DNA from: Faecalicatena orotica
Lineage (GTDB): Bacteria > Bacillota > Clostridia > Lachnospirales > Lachnospiraceae
Length of the DNA: 64,000 nt
NCBI RefSeq assembly: GCF_003149245.1
Contig: NZ_QGDL01000002.1
Coordinates: 1-64,000, forward strand
Direction of reading: 5' to 3'
This document shows, one piece after another, positions 1 through 8,729 of this stretch; position 1 is the first letter of the stretch; every line of letters starts with the position of its first letter. Made by a program: the position numbers and the translations under genes. The notes beneath the pieces were generated by a model. The model had not been told where the DNA came from. It searched no databases and saw nothing but the letters and a program-made list of their open reading frames with translations.

Positions 1-139
1 GTTCACACCCTGCGGGCGTGCACAGTAACGGCATCTGCTTATTTCAAGTCGCCTTCGGCGAGAAGCAGATGCCCTGAGACCATCACTTTATTGGCCCGAT
101 GCCGTGCAGCAGGGTGCACGGCACGGTGTGAACAGTAAC
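1..139. repeat. Composite palindromic intergenic repeat (GTTACTGTTCAC family, two copies)
   Basis: A densely palindromic block at the window edge. GTTCACACC (1-9) is repeated inverted as GGTGTGAAC (126-134). Both ends carry the ACAGTAAC signature seen at other intergenic sites in this window. Inside it are three nested hairpins: GGCATCTGCTT (30-40) with AAGCAGATGCC (63-73), CGCC/GGCG at 50-60, and GCCGTGCA (101-108) with TGCACGGC (115-122). No reading frame is apparent. It looks like two or more REP-type units packed together. It may extend leftwards beyond the window. Confidence 0.6.
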
Positions 140-181
140 CCTCACTGCACACCAGAGAGGTGCCCGCAGTAATAAAGAAGA

Positions 182-205
182 ACCGGGGGTATTCCCCCGG
201 TCCGG
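182..205 (-). terminator. Rho-independent terminator of the transglycosylase gene
   Basis: ACCGGGGG and CCCCCGGT pair across a TATT loop (182-201). On the minus strand the stem is followed by a pyrimidine/T-rich stretch (TTCTTCTTTATT). It lies directly after the stop codon at 206. Confidence 0.75.
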
Positions 206-913
206 TTAAAAGGCAGTCTCTCCTGCATTGGCAATCCTTGAAGACTCTTCCTGTGTAATATATTTTTGATTAATCATACTCTGCAGTACTTTCTGCTGGC
301 GTGAATGTGCGAGATCAGGATTCACGTCAGGTGCATAAACCGAAGGGGCGTTGGGGATTCCGGCCAGCATTGTACTTTCGTAGTCAGTCATCTCGGCAGG
401 CTCTTTTCCGTAGTATCCGCGGCTTGCGTCCGCAATGCAGTAATATCCCCCGCCGAAGTAAATGCTGTTGACGTAGAGCTCCAGGATCTCTTTTTTACTG
501 TATTCCCGCTCGATCTTTAAAGCCATGAAACCTTCTGCAGCTTTGCGCGTGATACTCCGCTCCTGATTGAAATAAAGATTCTTTGCAAGCTGCTGTGTGA
601 TGGTGCTGCCTCCCTCGATTAGTTCCCAGGCCTGAATATCATTTTTTATGGCACGTGCAATGGAGATGGGGTCAATACCCGGGTGTTTGTAAAATCTTTT
701 GTCTTCCACAGCGACGACCGCATCCAGATAAATCTGAGGCAGGTGGTCCAGAGTCGTATAAGATGGATTATTTTTAATTTCCGCAACTTTTTCCTGAAGG
801 CTTTCCGTTTCTAGAACCTGGCGGTACCGCTCGTAACCGCGGTAGCCGATGAAACAGCCTGCACAGAGAATGCAGAGGAATATAAATGCCAGAAATCTTC
901 GGATTAGTTTCAT
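206..913 (-). CDS. Monofunctional peptidoglycan transglycosylase (GT51 family)
   Basis: This enzyme polymerises lipid II into glycan strands at the outer face of the membrane. The 235-residue product has one N-terminal transmembrane segment (about residues 5-25) and then a single GT51 domain. The catalytic glutamate motif is visible as AVEDKRFYKHPGID. The second motif GGSTITQQLAKNL and the segment IEREYSKKEILELYVN are also typical. No transpeptidase domain follows, so it matches monofunctional MtgA-like proteins rather than class A PBPs. It stands alone, with its own terminator. The family call is secure. Its exact role in cell-wall growth cannot be read from sequence. Confidence 0.93.
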   Translation of the reverse strand: MKLIRRFLAFIFLCILCAGCFIGYRGYERYRQVLETESLQEKVAEIKNNPSYTTLDHLPQIYLDAVVAVEDKRFYKHPGIDPISIARAIKNDIQAWELIEGGSTITQQLAKNLYFNQERSITRKAAEGFMALKIEREYSKKEILELYVNSIYFGGGYYCIADASRGYYGKEPAEMTDYESTMLAGIPNAPSVYAPDVNPDLAHSRQQKVLQSMINQKYITQEESSRIANAGETAF

Positions 914-1070
914 AATATCACTCTCTTTCGTATTCCCGATTTGATAAGCGTCCTTTGTACATGGAACTGTCCAGAATCATGGACAGTTCTTATATACAAA
1001 ATATAACATATCAATCTTGTTTTAACATGATATTAATCTTACAAATTCCTTAATTTTTTCGAAAGAGCCT

Positions 1071-3107
1071 TTATCGCAAATTCTTTTCCCATACGCCAAT
1101 GTTCCGCCTGAATTCCACGTAGGTTGCGATAAAATAGATCAGGTAAATGCCGCCAAAGAGCAGTATTGAGATGCCGAAGTATGACCAGGACGGCGCCTGC
1201 GAAGTTGCCAGTTTGAAGAATTCTCTGCTGTCGTAAAGTACGATTCCACCGCTGATTACAATGGCCGTGATAAAGGGGAAGAGGTAATACAGGAACAGCT
1301 GTTTTAAAATCACACAGCTTATTTCTTTTTCCCGCAGACCAAGTTTGCTAAGGAGAGAATACCTGTGCTTATATTTGGCGGAATCGCTCAATTGCTGTAC
1401 CGCGAGGACAGTCAGCGCCACGCACAGGAAAACAAGCCCCACATAAAAGAGCGGGAAGATAATTGTGGAAAGAAGCGACTTCATACTTTTTGTTTCTATC
1501 TCACGTACATATACATGCTGGTTGGACACGTACATGATGTCTGTCCCGTACCCCCGGTCAATGTCCGTTTCATAGTAATCTTCGTCAAGAATACTTTTCC
1601 CGGAATCATGGAGATCCAGCAGCTTGTCTGTCAGGTCCGGCTGTACGCTTCCTTTTACCTGTGCTGCGAGGAGGGAATAATAAGGCTTCATACCGTCAGC
1701 GGCCTGATCGGGGACCACCAGCAGGTAGTCGGCTCCGTTATGCCCGTTCTGTTCGAACCCTTCCGTGTAGACACCTGCACATTTATATTCATTTCCGGAG
1801 ATGGTTAACGAGGTATGGGAAAAGCGTCTGCCGGCATCCTTAAGCCGTGACTTGATCTGGATCAGGTACTGGTTCTTTTCTAACGAAACTTTTTTGTATC
1901 CCGCCATTTCCCGAAGTGTATTGTAGTCCGAAAGCTTCATGTAGGTGTCATATTTGAAGTAAGCGCTGTCATTTGCCACAGAATTTTCCAGGACATCGCT
2001 GTAATATTTCTCCATGAATTTCCTGAAATCACTCTTATGATCTTCAAAAATCTGGTAAACCAGTTCGGAGCTTATTTTGCTGTCTTTTTTTATCAGTTCG
2101 TTTTCAGCAGAAAAATCATACCCGGGATCGGGATTGTAAACTGCGATGTCAAAAGGCCAGTTGACATCGGCCTGTGTCGTCTGAAACTGATTCAGCATCA
2201 GTGCATGTGAGGAACCAAGCAAGGCGACCATGAAAAGTACGGTCAGTGTGCCAAGTGTAAACTGCATGGTCCTCACTTTTGAAGCGAGCTGCCTGAGTAC
2301 AAAGATATTGGCACCCTTTAAGACACCATTTTTGCCGGAGCGGATGTATCCGATCAGGAATGCCGATAAACCCATGTAAAGGAAATATACCGAAACAATT
2401 AGTCCAATAATCATAAAATAAATATTTCCATCGGTAAACCGCCCGCTGACCATCATCCAGCTAAAGAACAGCATATAGAGAACTGCGGCAAAGAACATCC
2501 ACTGCCTGCCGGATTTATTCCCGTTATTTAATTCTTCGTTCTGCTGGTCCAGGTACATCATATCGCGGATGTTCATCTTTCGGAAACGTTTCTTATTGCG
2601 GATCAGGGCCAGAAAATAGGAACCGGCAAAGATTGCTGCCGTCATCAGCAGTGTTCCGGCCTTGAATTCGAGATGCAGGCTGTATTCTGTATCCACAATC
2701 GCGTAGATCAGGGTTGTAATCACCTGCTGCAGGAAGACGCCTGGGATCAGCCCGATGAGGAAAGAGACTGTTCCAAGGATTACCGTTTCTTTGAAAAACA
2801 AACTGGCGACCTGTTTTTTATGAAAGCCGAGCAGCAGATATGTGGCAAATTCACGGCTTCGTTTTTCAGCCATAAACCGGATCATATAGTGAATCAGCCA
2901 GATGATGATCAGGACAATAAAAAATGTGGCAAGCCCGATCATCATCCCCATGATGCCTGCTTCTGAACTGATCTTCTGTATGTCTTCAGAGAAGATCATG
3001 GAGTTGAATGCAAACATCAGGGAAGTAATGAAGATCATCGTGATCAGGTAGATAAAATAATCTTTAAAAGACCGTTTTGCATTGCGCAGGGCGAGCTTAC
3101 TCAGCAT
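1071..3107 (-). CDS. bceB: BceB-type ABC transporter permease (peptide resistance/sensing)
   Basis: This is a 678-residue FtsX-family permease with the BceB layout: about ten transmembrane helices and a large extracellular loop (roughly residues 310-540) between helices 7 and 8. BceB proteins work with BceA to remove cell-wall-active peptides from their lipid targets and to signal flux to a BceS-type kinase. A GTG and an ATG lie a few codons upstream, but GGAGG sits almost on them. The ATG at 3107 has a proper 8-nt spacing and is preferred. The gene overlaps the ATPase gene by about 11 bp, so the two are translationally coupled. The peptide substrate cannot be predicted. Confidence 0.9.
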   Translation of the reverse strand: MLSKLALRNAKRSFKDYFIYLITMIFITSLMFAFNSMIFSEDIQKISSEAGIMGMMIGLATFFIVLIIIWLIHYMIRFMAEKRSREFATYLLLGFHKKQVASLFFKETVILGTVSFLIGLIPGVFLQQVITTLIYAIVDTEYSLHLEFKAGTLLMTAAIFAGSYFLALIRNKKRFRKMNIRDMMYLDQQNEELNNGNKSGRQWMFFAAVLYMLFFSWMMVSGRFTDGNIYFMIIGLIVSVYFLYMGLSAFLIGYIRSGKNGVLKGANIFVLRQLASKVRTMQFTLGTLTVLFMVALLGSSHALMLNQFQTTQADVNWPFDIAVYNPDPGYDFSAENELIKKDSKISSELVYQIFEDHKSDFRKFMEKYYSDVLENSVANDSAYFKYDTYMKLSDYNTLREMAGYKKVSLEKNQYLIQIKSRLKDAGRRFSHTSLTISGNEYKCAGVYTEGFEQNGHNGADYLLVVPDQAADGMKPYYSLLAAQVKGSVQPDLTDKLLDLHDSGKSILDEDYYETDIDRGYGTDIMYVSNQHVYVREIETKSMKSLLSTIIFPLFYVGLVFLCVALTVLAVQQLSDSAKYKHRYSLLSKLGLREKEISCVILKQLFLYYLFPFITAIVISGGIVLYDSREFFKLATSQAPSWSYFGISILLFGGIYLIYFIATYVEFRRNIGVWEKNLR

Positions 3108-3861
3108 ACCCATCACCTCCCGTCAGGGAAAGTACATCCAGAATTTCATTCAGGAATACTTTTCTGGTCCGGCTCCCTTTTATGAGTTCGTGAAAGATCT
3201 GCCCGTCTTTCAGGAAGAGGATGCGGTTACAGTAACTTGCCGAAAAAGCATCGTGGGTTACCATCAGGATAGTAGCCTTCATTTCCTGATTCATATAGGT
3301 AAACGTCTCGAGCAGCATCCGGGCGGATTTGGAATCCAGTGCGCCGGTAGGCTCATCTGCAAAGACAATCTGCGGGTGGTTGATCAGGGCCCTTGCACAC
3401 GCACAGCGCTGCTTTTGCCCGCCGGACACCTCATAGGGAAACTTATCTCTGCATGACCAGATTTCTAGACGCTCCATGATATCCTTTGTACGTTCAGCAA
3501 TTTCCTTCCGGCCCTTCTTTGTCAGTGACATTGCCAGAGATATATTTTCCTTTAGTGTCAGCGTATCCAGAAGGTTATAGTCCTGAAAAACAAATCCCAG
3601 ATTATTTTTGCGGAAATCTGCCATCTGGTCTTCATCCATGCGCGTGATGTCTTCATTTCCGTACCAGATATGTCCCGAAGTTACGGTGTCAACGGTTGCA
3701 AGCAGATTGAGAAGTGTCGTTTTTCCGCTTCCGCTGGCGCCCATAATCCCGGTAAATTCCTCCTGATTGACAGTAAACGTAATTCGATTGATTGCTTTGG
3801 TAATATTTTTGTTGCTTCCATAATATTTTTCAACATCCTCGATGCGAAGAAGCTCTTTCAT
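3097..3861 (-). CDS. bceA: BceA-type ABC transporter ATP-binding protein
   Basis: This 254-residue ATPase drives the adjacent BceB-type permease. Walker A is GASGSGKTT (about residues 40-48), the Q-loop is FVFQDYNLLD, the signature is VSGGQKQR and Walker B is IVFADEPTGALDS, followed by the H-loop TH. This is the MacB/LolD-like class of MacB/BceA ATPases. It is followed by the permease with a short overlap. A gap of about 130 bp separates it from the upstream kinase gene, and that gap probably holds the regulator-controlled promoter for the transporter pair. Confidence 0.93.
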   Translation of the reverse strand: MKELLRIEDVEKYYGSNKNITKAINRITFTVNQEEFTGIMGASGSGKTTLLNLLATVDTVTSGHIWYGNEDITRMDEDQMADFRKNNLGFVFQDYNLLDTLTLKENISLAMSLTKKGRKEIAERTKDIMERLEIWSCRDKFPYEVSGGQKQRCACARALINHPQIVFADEPTGALDSKSARMLLETFTYMNQEMKATILMVTHDAFSASYCNRILFLKDGQIFHELIKGSRTRKVFLNEILDVLSLTGGDGYAE

Positions 3862-3964
3862 AAAACATTCCTCTCTTTCCTATTGCCAGATTTAAAGTTG
3901 GTTATTCATTTACTTATTATTATGGTAATAGAAAATGTTCCGGTCTGGTATCAATGTAGTTTGC

Positions 3965-3992
3965 AGAAACCTTACGAAATTGAAAGGTTTCT
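3965..3992. promoter_or_regulatory. 9-bp perfect inverted repeat upstream of bceA
   Basis: AGAAACCTT (3965-3973) and AAGGTTTCT (3984-3992) form a perfect inverted repeat with a 10-nt spacer. It sits at the end of the kinase gene and about 105 bp before bceA. No T-tract follows on the minus strand, so it fits an operator for the response regulator better than a terminator. This is an inference, because the BceR consensus is not clearly visible. Confidence 0.35.
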
Positions 3993-5023
3993 CATTCCCT
4001 GCCGAAATATTGGCTCCCGTCCGGGAAAATCAGGGAAATCCTTGTAAATTCACCCTCCACGGAGTCTGCTTCCAGTGTAATCCCGAGCTTTCGGCTCAGT
4101 TTCCTGCACAGATATAATCCAATCCCTGTGGACCTGCGGTTTTTCCGGCCGTTGCTGCCAGTAAACCCTTTATCAAATATGCGGCCCAGTTCTTCCTGCC
4201 GGATGCCGGTTCCGTTGTCCTCGATCATCAGCGTGGTGCTGCAGGCCTCTTTCCGGGTGCGGATGGTGATGAGACAATTGTCCTGCTTCTTATATTTTAC
4301 CGCATTAAGGATAATCTGATTGATCATGAATTCCAGCCATTTGTCGTCGCAGTAAACAGTTTTGGCTTCTGCCTGCATATCGATCCGGACATGGTTCTGT
4401 ATCAGATAGGGCCTGCTTCTTTGGATTACGTTCATTAGGACATTTTCAAGGGAGATTTCCCGTATCATGTAATCCTGATAAACCGTGTCAGAACGCGCGA
4501 AGTAAAGAGCCTTGTCCACATCATTTTCCAGTTCGCTTAAATGTGACTTCAAAAGGGCAGTGTCTTTCGGGGTCCATGCAGATGCTTTCCGGTTATCACA
4601 CATCAGGTTCATGGAAGTCAGGGGGAGCTTTACCTCGTGGATCCAGTTTTCGATAAACTCCTTATACTCGGTGCTTTCGGTTTCCATATGGTGTACCGCG
4701 TCAATGACAGACTTATTGGAGTCCTTTAAAACGCTGCGGTACAGCCTGTCCTCCAGACGCCAGGAATCCGGAATGACCTCGGAGATCAGGTATGGCTTGT
4801 CCAATGTATCCAGAATCTGAAAAATCTGGTGAAAATAATGGCTTCTCTGCCGCCAGATGACAAGGAGGTAAACGGTAAGCAAAAACAGCCATGCCATATA
4901 AAAGAGAAATAGCTGACCTGTATTCACGCCGCATGCAGAAAAATAGAAAAAACTCCCCAGCATGCACAGCAGGTGCAGCAAAAGGAGCATGATTTTATCT
5001 TTTAGAAAATTCCATAACGTCAT
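3992..5023 (-). CDS. bceS: BceS-type intramembrane-sensing histidine kinase
   Basis: This is a 343-residue sensor kinase with two closely spaced transmembrane helices (about residues 12-58) and almost no extracellular loop. That is the hallmark of BceS-like kinases, which read the state of their ABC transporter rather than bind peptide directly. The phospho-acceptor site is IHEVKLPLTS. The ATPase domain shows the N-box NQIILNAVKY, the G1 box DNGTGI and the G2 box STGIGLYL. Its start codon overlaps the regulator stop by 4 bp (ATGA), so the pair is co-translated. It lies directly upstream of the BceAB-type pair. Confidence 0.92.
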   Translation of the reverse strand: MTLWNFLKDKIMLLLLHLLCMLGSFFYFSACGVNTGQLFLFYMAWLFLLTVYLLVIWRQRSHYFHQIFQILDTLDKPYLISEVIPDSWRLEDRLYRSVLKDSNKSVIDAVHHMETESTEYKEFIENWIHEVKLPLTSMNLMCDNRKASAWTPKDTALLKSHLSELENDVDKALYFARSDTVYQDYMIREISLENVLMNVIQRSRPYLIQNHVRIDMQAEAKTVYCDDKWLEFMINQIILNAVKYKKQDNCLITIRTRKEACSTTLMIEDNGTGIRQEELGRIFDKGFTGSNGRKNRRSTGIGLYLCRKLSRKLGITLEADSVEGEFTRISLIFPDGSQYFGRE

Positions 5024-5694
5024 ATCCGGTACCCCTGCCCTCTCCTCGTCTCAATCATGTTTCCGGCCCCGATATCCTTTAGTTTACCGCGGATTCGGGT
5101 GATGTTGACGCTCAGTGTGTTGTCGTCAATAAAAATCTGGTTATCCCATAAGTCATCGATTAATTCTTCCCGGGAAACGATCTGCCCGGCTCTGGAAAAC
5201 AGGTTATAGCATATCCGGAGTTCATTTTTTGTGAGTTCGGCAGACCTGCCGCGGCAGGACAATGTCGCATCCAGCATATTCAGTTCGCAGTCCTTCCATA
5301 TAAAGTGGTAAGGATCCTCCTGGGGGCCTTTTTTGCCGGTCCTTTTTAGGACAGCGGCTATCCGTGCGAGCAGGACCGGGGCGTGGTAGGGCTTTGTGAT
5401 ATAGTCGTCCCCGCCCATCATCATGCCATTTAGTTCATCCATTGCATTATTAAAACTGGTGACAAAAATAACAGGAGTATCCATTTTCCTGCGGATATCC
5501 TGACAAAGGGACAAACCATTGATTCCCGGAAGCTGGATATCTAGTAGAATCAGATCCGGGGCACATGCTTCTGCCTGAGATACGATCTGCGTGAAATCCT
5601 CAATCACATCCACCTCATATAGAGCATTTTCCAGAAGCAGTTTTAATTCTGCCCGGATATCCGGGTCATCTTCTATGACAAGAATTCGGTACAA
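5020..5694 (-). CDS. bceR: BceR-type OmpR-family response regulator
   Basis: This 224-residue regulator has a receiver domain (about 1-115) with acidic residues EDD near the N-terminus, the phospho-aspartate in LILLDIQLPG and the conserved lysine in YITKPYH. A winged-helix DNA-binding domain follows (about 130-224, ending in TRRGQGYRI). Translation appears to begin at a TTG codon (5694) about 9 nt after an AGGAGG site. It is expected to activate the downstream transporter genes when BceS senses transporter activity. Confidence 0.92.
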   Translation of the reverse strand: MYRILVIEDDPDIRAELKLLLENALYEVDVIEDFTQIVSQAEACAPDLILLDIQLPGINGLSLCQDIRRKMDTPVIFVTSFNNAMDELNGMMMGGDDYITKPYHAPVLLARIAAVLKRTGKKGPQEDPYHFIWKDCELNMLDATLSCRGRSAELTKNELRICYNLFSRAGQIVSREELIDDLWDNQIFIDDNTLSVNITRIRGKLKDIGAGNMIETRRGQGYRI

Positions 5695-5736
5695 AACAAA
5701 AACCCTCCTTTGCCGGGAAACATGGCTTGCTGCACC

Positions 5737-6207
5737 TTATTCCCAGTCTTTTCCAACGTCAATCCATTTTGCGGCATGTGAATATTCCTCCAGCTCCGGC
5801 AGTGTCAGCTCGATGGCGCTGTTGCTGCTTCCGGCGGCCGGGTAAACGGTTTCGAAACGCTTCAGTGATTCATCCAGATATACTGTAACACCGGCCTTCA
5901 CGGCAAATGGGCATACCCCGCCGGGGGCGTGTCCGATCAGGTCCTCTACCTCATCCGGGCGGATCATTTTTGCTTTTTCTCCGAATGCTGCTTTATACTT
6001 TTTATTATCCGTGCGCGCATCGCCTGCAAGAACGATCAGGACAGGGCCGTCCGCGGTGATGAACGACATTGTCTTGGCAATCCGCGCCGGTTCACATCCG
6101 ACTGCCCGGGCCGCCTCTTCCACAGTGGCGCTGGACGCTTCCGGCTCCAGAATCCTATCGGCAAGGCCGAAAGGCTCGAAATATTCTCTAACTTTTTCAA
6201 CAGACAT
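5737..6207 (-). CDS. YbaK/EbsC-family aminoacyl-tRNA deacylase
   Basis: This 156-residue single-domain protein belongs to the YbaK/ProX/EbsC family, which hydrolyses mischarged aminoacyl-tRNAs such as Cys-tRNA(Pro) or Ala-tRNA(Pro). Typical features are the KTMSFITADGPVLIVLAGD strand-turn with its conserved lysine, the GGVCPFAV loop and the C-terminal TVYPAAGSSNSAIELT segment. The gene is transcribed alone, on the opposite strand to the LRR gene. The precise substrate preference (YbaK-like or ProXp-like) cannot be decided from the sequence. Confidence 0.87.
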   Translation of the reverse strand: MSVEKVREYFEPFGLADRILEPEASSATVEEAARAVGCEPARIAKTMSFITADGPVLIVLAGDARTDNKKYKAAFGEKAKMIRPDEVEDLIGHAPGGVCPFAVKAGVTVYLDESLKRFETVYPAAGSSNSAIELTLPELEEYSHAAKWIDVGKDWE

Positions 6208-6314
6208 GGTAGAAAGCCTCCTTACTTATCCACAATTACTTCATACAGCGGTGAAAATTTACTTAAAATAAAGCGTAGTACGAAATAATAGAAATGTCAA
6301 GTAAGAACGGATTC

Positions 6315-6343
6315 TTGAAAAAATACGCCACTGCTCTTATAAT
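6315..6343 (+). promoter_or_regulatory. Sigma-A-like promoter of the LRR/VWA/AAA module
   Basis: TTGAAA (6315-6320) and TATAAT (6338-6343) are separated by 17 bp. The distance to the LRR start codon gives a leader of about 80 nt, which contains the palindromic repeat at 6361-6402. Confidence 0.7.
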
Positions 6344-6360
6344 AGGAGAGTGAGTTTAGA

Positions 6361-6402
6361 GTTACTGTGCACACCATGCCGCATATCACGCTGCACAGTA
6401 AT
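6361..6402. repeat. Palindromic repeat of the GTTACTGTTCAC family in a 5' leader
   Basis: TTACTGTGCA (6362-6371) pairs perfectly with TGCACAGTAA (6392-6401) around a 20-nt loop. It lies between the promoter and the start codon of the LRR gene, so it should fold in the mRNA leader. Confidence 0.6.
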
Positions 6403-6428
6403 AGTTTAGAAAAGAGGACAGCCGGCTT

Positions 6429-7388
6429 ATGAAATTGTATTATCAGATAAAGGACAATTGTATCGAGATCATCCGTTGTTTCGGAAATGACACGAAAGTT
6501 GTGCTGCCGGAGCAGATCGATGGCCTGCCCGTCACATCTGTGGCCGCGTATGCTTTTTCTGACCGGAAAACGGGCGAGGAGGGGCAGGTATTCGTTTATA
6601 GAAATAATGAGCTGGGCCTGTTTGGGGAGGAAGAGCATCTTCTTGCAGGAAACTGTGTGGAGGAAATTGTCTTTCCGGGGACAGTCCGGGAAATTGGGAA
6701 TTATATTTTTTACGGTTGTAAACGGCTGAGAAAGCTGGAGTTTTATCATACGCTGATGCAGATCGGGAGCGGCGCGTTTACCGGCTGCAGTGCGCTGAAG
6801 TCTCTGACTGTGCACATGGAGAGCGGCAGCCAGTCCTGTGTGAAGGAGATTCTTGGGGAATTATGGCAGCGCATCGATGTCACGTTTTGTTATGGAGAAA
6901 CGAATGAAAAGGCAGTCCTTGTATTTCCGGAGCATTATGAGGAGGCTGTGGAGAATACGCCGGCCCGTATTTTATTTACACAACATCACGGGTCAGGGAA
7001 TAATTACAGGCAATGTTTCTATAATAAGGAAATAGATTACCGCAAATATGATAGTCTTTTTTCTGTGGCGGCAGCGCGCGACAAAGCGGGGGTGCTGGCC
7101 GACATTGCTTTTGGCAGGCTGGAATACCCCTATCAACTGGCGGAGAATTACAAGGCTGCTTATCAGAATCTGATACAGGACCGATATAAAGAAATTATAA
7201 AGTATCTTTTGGAAAAGGAAAATTTCCCGGGGATAAGAGTAATTACAGAAAACGGGATATGGAACGGTGAAATGCTTGAATATGCCCTCGAACTTGCCGC
7301 AAGGCAGGGGAAAACGGAGATTTTGAGTTATCTTATGAATGAGAAACAAAAAAATGTACCGAAGAAGACGAAGAGATTTGAACTGTAA
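6429..7388 (+). CDS. BspA-type leucine-rich-repeat protein with ankyrin-like tail
   Basis: This 319-residue cytoplasmic protein has no signal peptide. Residues about 1-125 contain LRR_5/BspA-like repeats (VVLPEQIDGLPVTSVAAYAF, then EIVFPGTVREIGNYIFYGC and LMQIGSGAFTGCSALKSL). The C-terminal 120 residues look like helical hairpins of ankyrin type (EYALELAARQGKTEILSYLM). It is the first gene of a three-gene set with the VWA and MoxR-type ATPase genes, 15 bp upstream of the former. By analogy with MoxR/VWA systems it could be the target-recognition or scaffold part. That role is inference. Confidence 0.75.
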   Translation: MKLYYQIKDNCIEIIRCFGNDTKVVLPEQIDGLPVTSVAAYAFSDRKTGEEGQVFVYRNNELGLFGEEEHLLAGNCVEEIVFPGTVREIGNYIFYGCKRLRKLEFYHTLMQIGSGAFTGCSALKSLTVHMESGSQSCVKEILGELWQRIDVTFCYGETNEKAVLVFPEHYEEAVENTPARILFTQHHGSGNNYRQCFYNKEIDYRKYDSLFSVAAARDKAGVLADIAFGRLEYPYQLAENYKAAYQNLIQDRYKEIIKYLLEKENFPGIRVITENGIWNGEMLEYALELAARQGKTEILSYLMNEKQKNVPKKTKRFEL

Positions 7389-7403
7389 AAAGGAGGGACA
7401 GCC

Positions 7404-8708
7404 ATGACAGGAATGGATGATCAGGAAAGAAAAGAAGCGGCAGTATATCTGGAAGGTCTGGGAAATCAGATACTAAGCGCCGCCCGGGATGAGCTTTATC
7501 TTGGAATGCGTTTTCTGGATGTGGCCCTGAGCAGTTTTGCATATCAGATGGATACGTCAGTCAATCCTTTTGGGACGAATGGGAGTGTGATTTATTTCCA
7601 CCCGCAGTATCTGGGGGGAGTGTACCGGGAGAACCGGATTCTGGTGAACCGGGGCTACCTGCATATGGTGTTCCACTGTATCTTCCGCCACATGGTAAAG
7701 CGTGGGATGGATGACAGGTATTGGAACTTAAGCTGTGATATTGCAGCAGAGCACATGACAGACAGTAACTTCCACCGATCAGTCAGGTTTCCGAAAAGCC
7801 TGCTTAGGCGGGAGACCTACCGGAAGATGGAGTTGGAAGGAAAGGTTCTGAATGCCGAGAGGATTTACGCAATTCTGGAAGCGTGGGAGCTTTCCGGTAA
7901 AGAACTGGAGCGTCTGGAAGCGGAGTTTTATGTGGATGACCATAAATACTGGGAGAACCAGCAGCCTGACCAGAAACCGGACCCGGACCTGAACCGGAAA
8001 TGGCAGGAAATCAATGAGCGGATGGAAACAGATCTTGAGACCTTTTCGAAGGAGGCCTCCGAGAAGGCGGGAGATTTGCTGGACCAGATAAAGATTGAGA
8101 ATAAGGAGCGGTATGATTATAAGGAGTTTTTGCGGAAATTTTCGGTATTGCGGGAAGAAATTGCTGTTGACCCGGACACGTTCGACTATTCTTTTTACAG
8201 CTATGGGCTGCGCGTATATGGGAATATGCCCCTGATCGAGCCGCAGGAGACGAAGGAAGTGCGGAAGGTCTCTGAGTTTGTGGTGGTGATCGATACATCG
8301 ATGTCCTGCTCAGGGGAATTGGTCCGCAAATTCCTTGAAGAAACATATTCGGTTTTAAGTGAAGAAAATAGTTTCTTCAAAAAGGTGAATATTCATATTA
8401 TCCAGTGTGATGAGGCCGTGCACTCTGACCAGCGCATTACCAGTCTCGAAGAACTGGAAGATTATATGTCACACCTTACCTTATATGGTGAAGGTGGTAC
8501 AGATTTCAGGCCCGCATTTGCATATGTGGATGAACTTCTGAATAAGGGGGAGTTTGAAGACCTGCGGGGTCTGATTTATTTTACCGATGGGTATGGTATA
8601 TATCCGAACAGAATGCCTCCCTATAAGACGGCATTCGTATTTATGCAGGAAGATTATTATGACGTGGACGTTCCGGCGTGGGCGGTCAAGCTGATACTGA
8701 CGGAATAA
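7404..8708 (+). CDS. VWA-like protein with degenerate metallopeptidase-like N-domain (DUF2201-like)
   Basis: This 434-residue protein resembles the DUF2201 family: an N-terminal metallopeptidase-like region and a C-terminal VWA-like domain. The VWA part starts near residue 290 with VVVIDTSMSCSG, which contains a DxSxS MIDAS motif, and continues with GEGGTDFRPAF and FTDGYG. In the N-domain, where family members carry HExxH, this copy reads HMVFH (about residue 86), so the catalytic glutamate is absent. It sits between the LRR gene and the AAA gene, 21 bp before the latter. MoxR ATPases usually act with VWA proteins as chaperone-like pairs. Confidence 0.82.
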   Translation: MTGMDDQERKEAAVYLEGLGNQILSAARDELYLGMRFLDVALSSFAYQMDTSVNPFGTNGSVIYFHPQYLGGVYRENRILVNRGYLHMVFHCIFRHMVKRGMDDRYWNLSCDIAAEHMTDSNFHRSVRFPKSLLRRETYRKMELEGKVLNAERIYAILEAWELSGKELERLEAEFYVDDHKYWENQQPDQKPDPDLNRKWQEINERMETDLETFSKEASEKAGDLLDQIKIENKERYDYKEFLRKFSVLREEIAVDPDTFDYSFYSYGLRVYGNMPLIEPQETKEVRKVSEFVVVIDTSMSCSGELVRKFLEETYSVLSEENSFFKKVNIHIIQCDEAVHSDQRITSLEELEDYMSHLTLYGEGGTDFRPAFAYVDELLNKGEFEDLRGLIYFTDGYGIYPNRMPPYKTAFVFMQEDYYDVDVPAWAVKLILTE

Positions 8709-8729
8709 TGATTAAGAGGAGAGTGAACG

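Noticed and set aside
1365-1808. Open frame of 147 codons on the plus strand opposite bceB
   Set aside because: It is antisense to a well-conserved permease, and its translation shows no family-like features.
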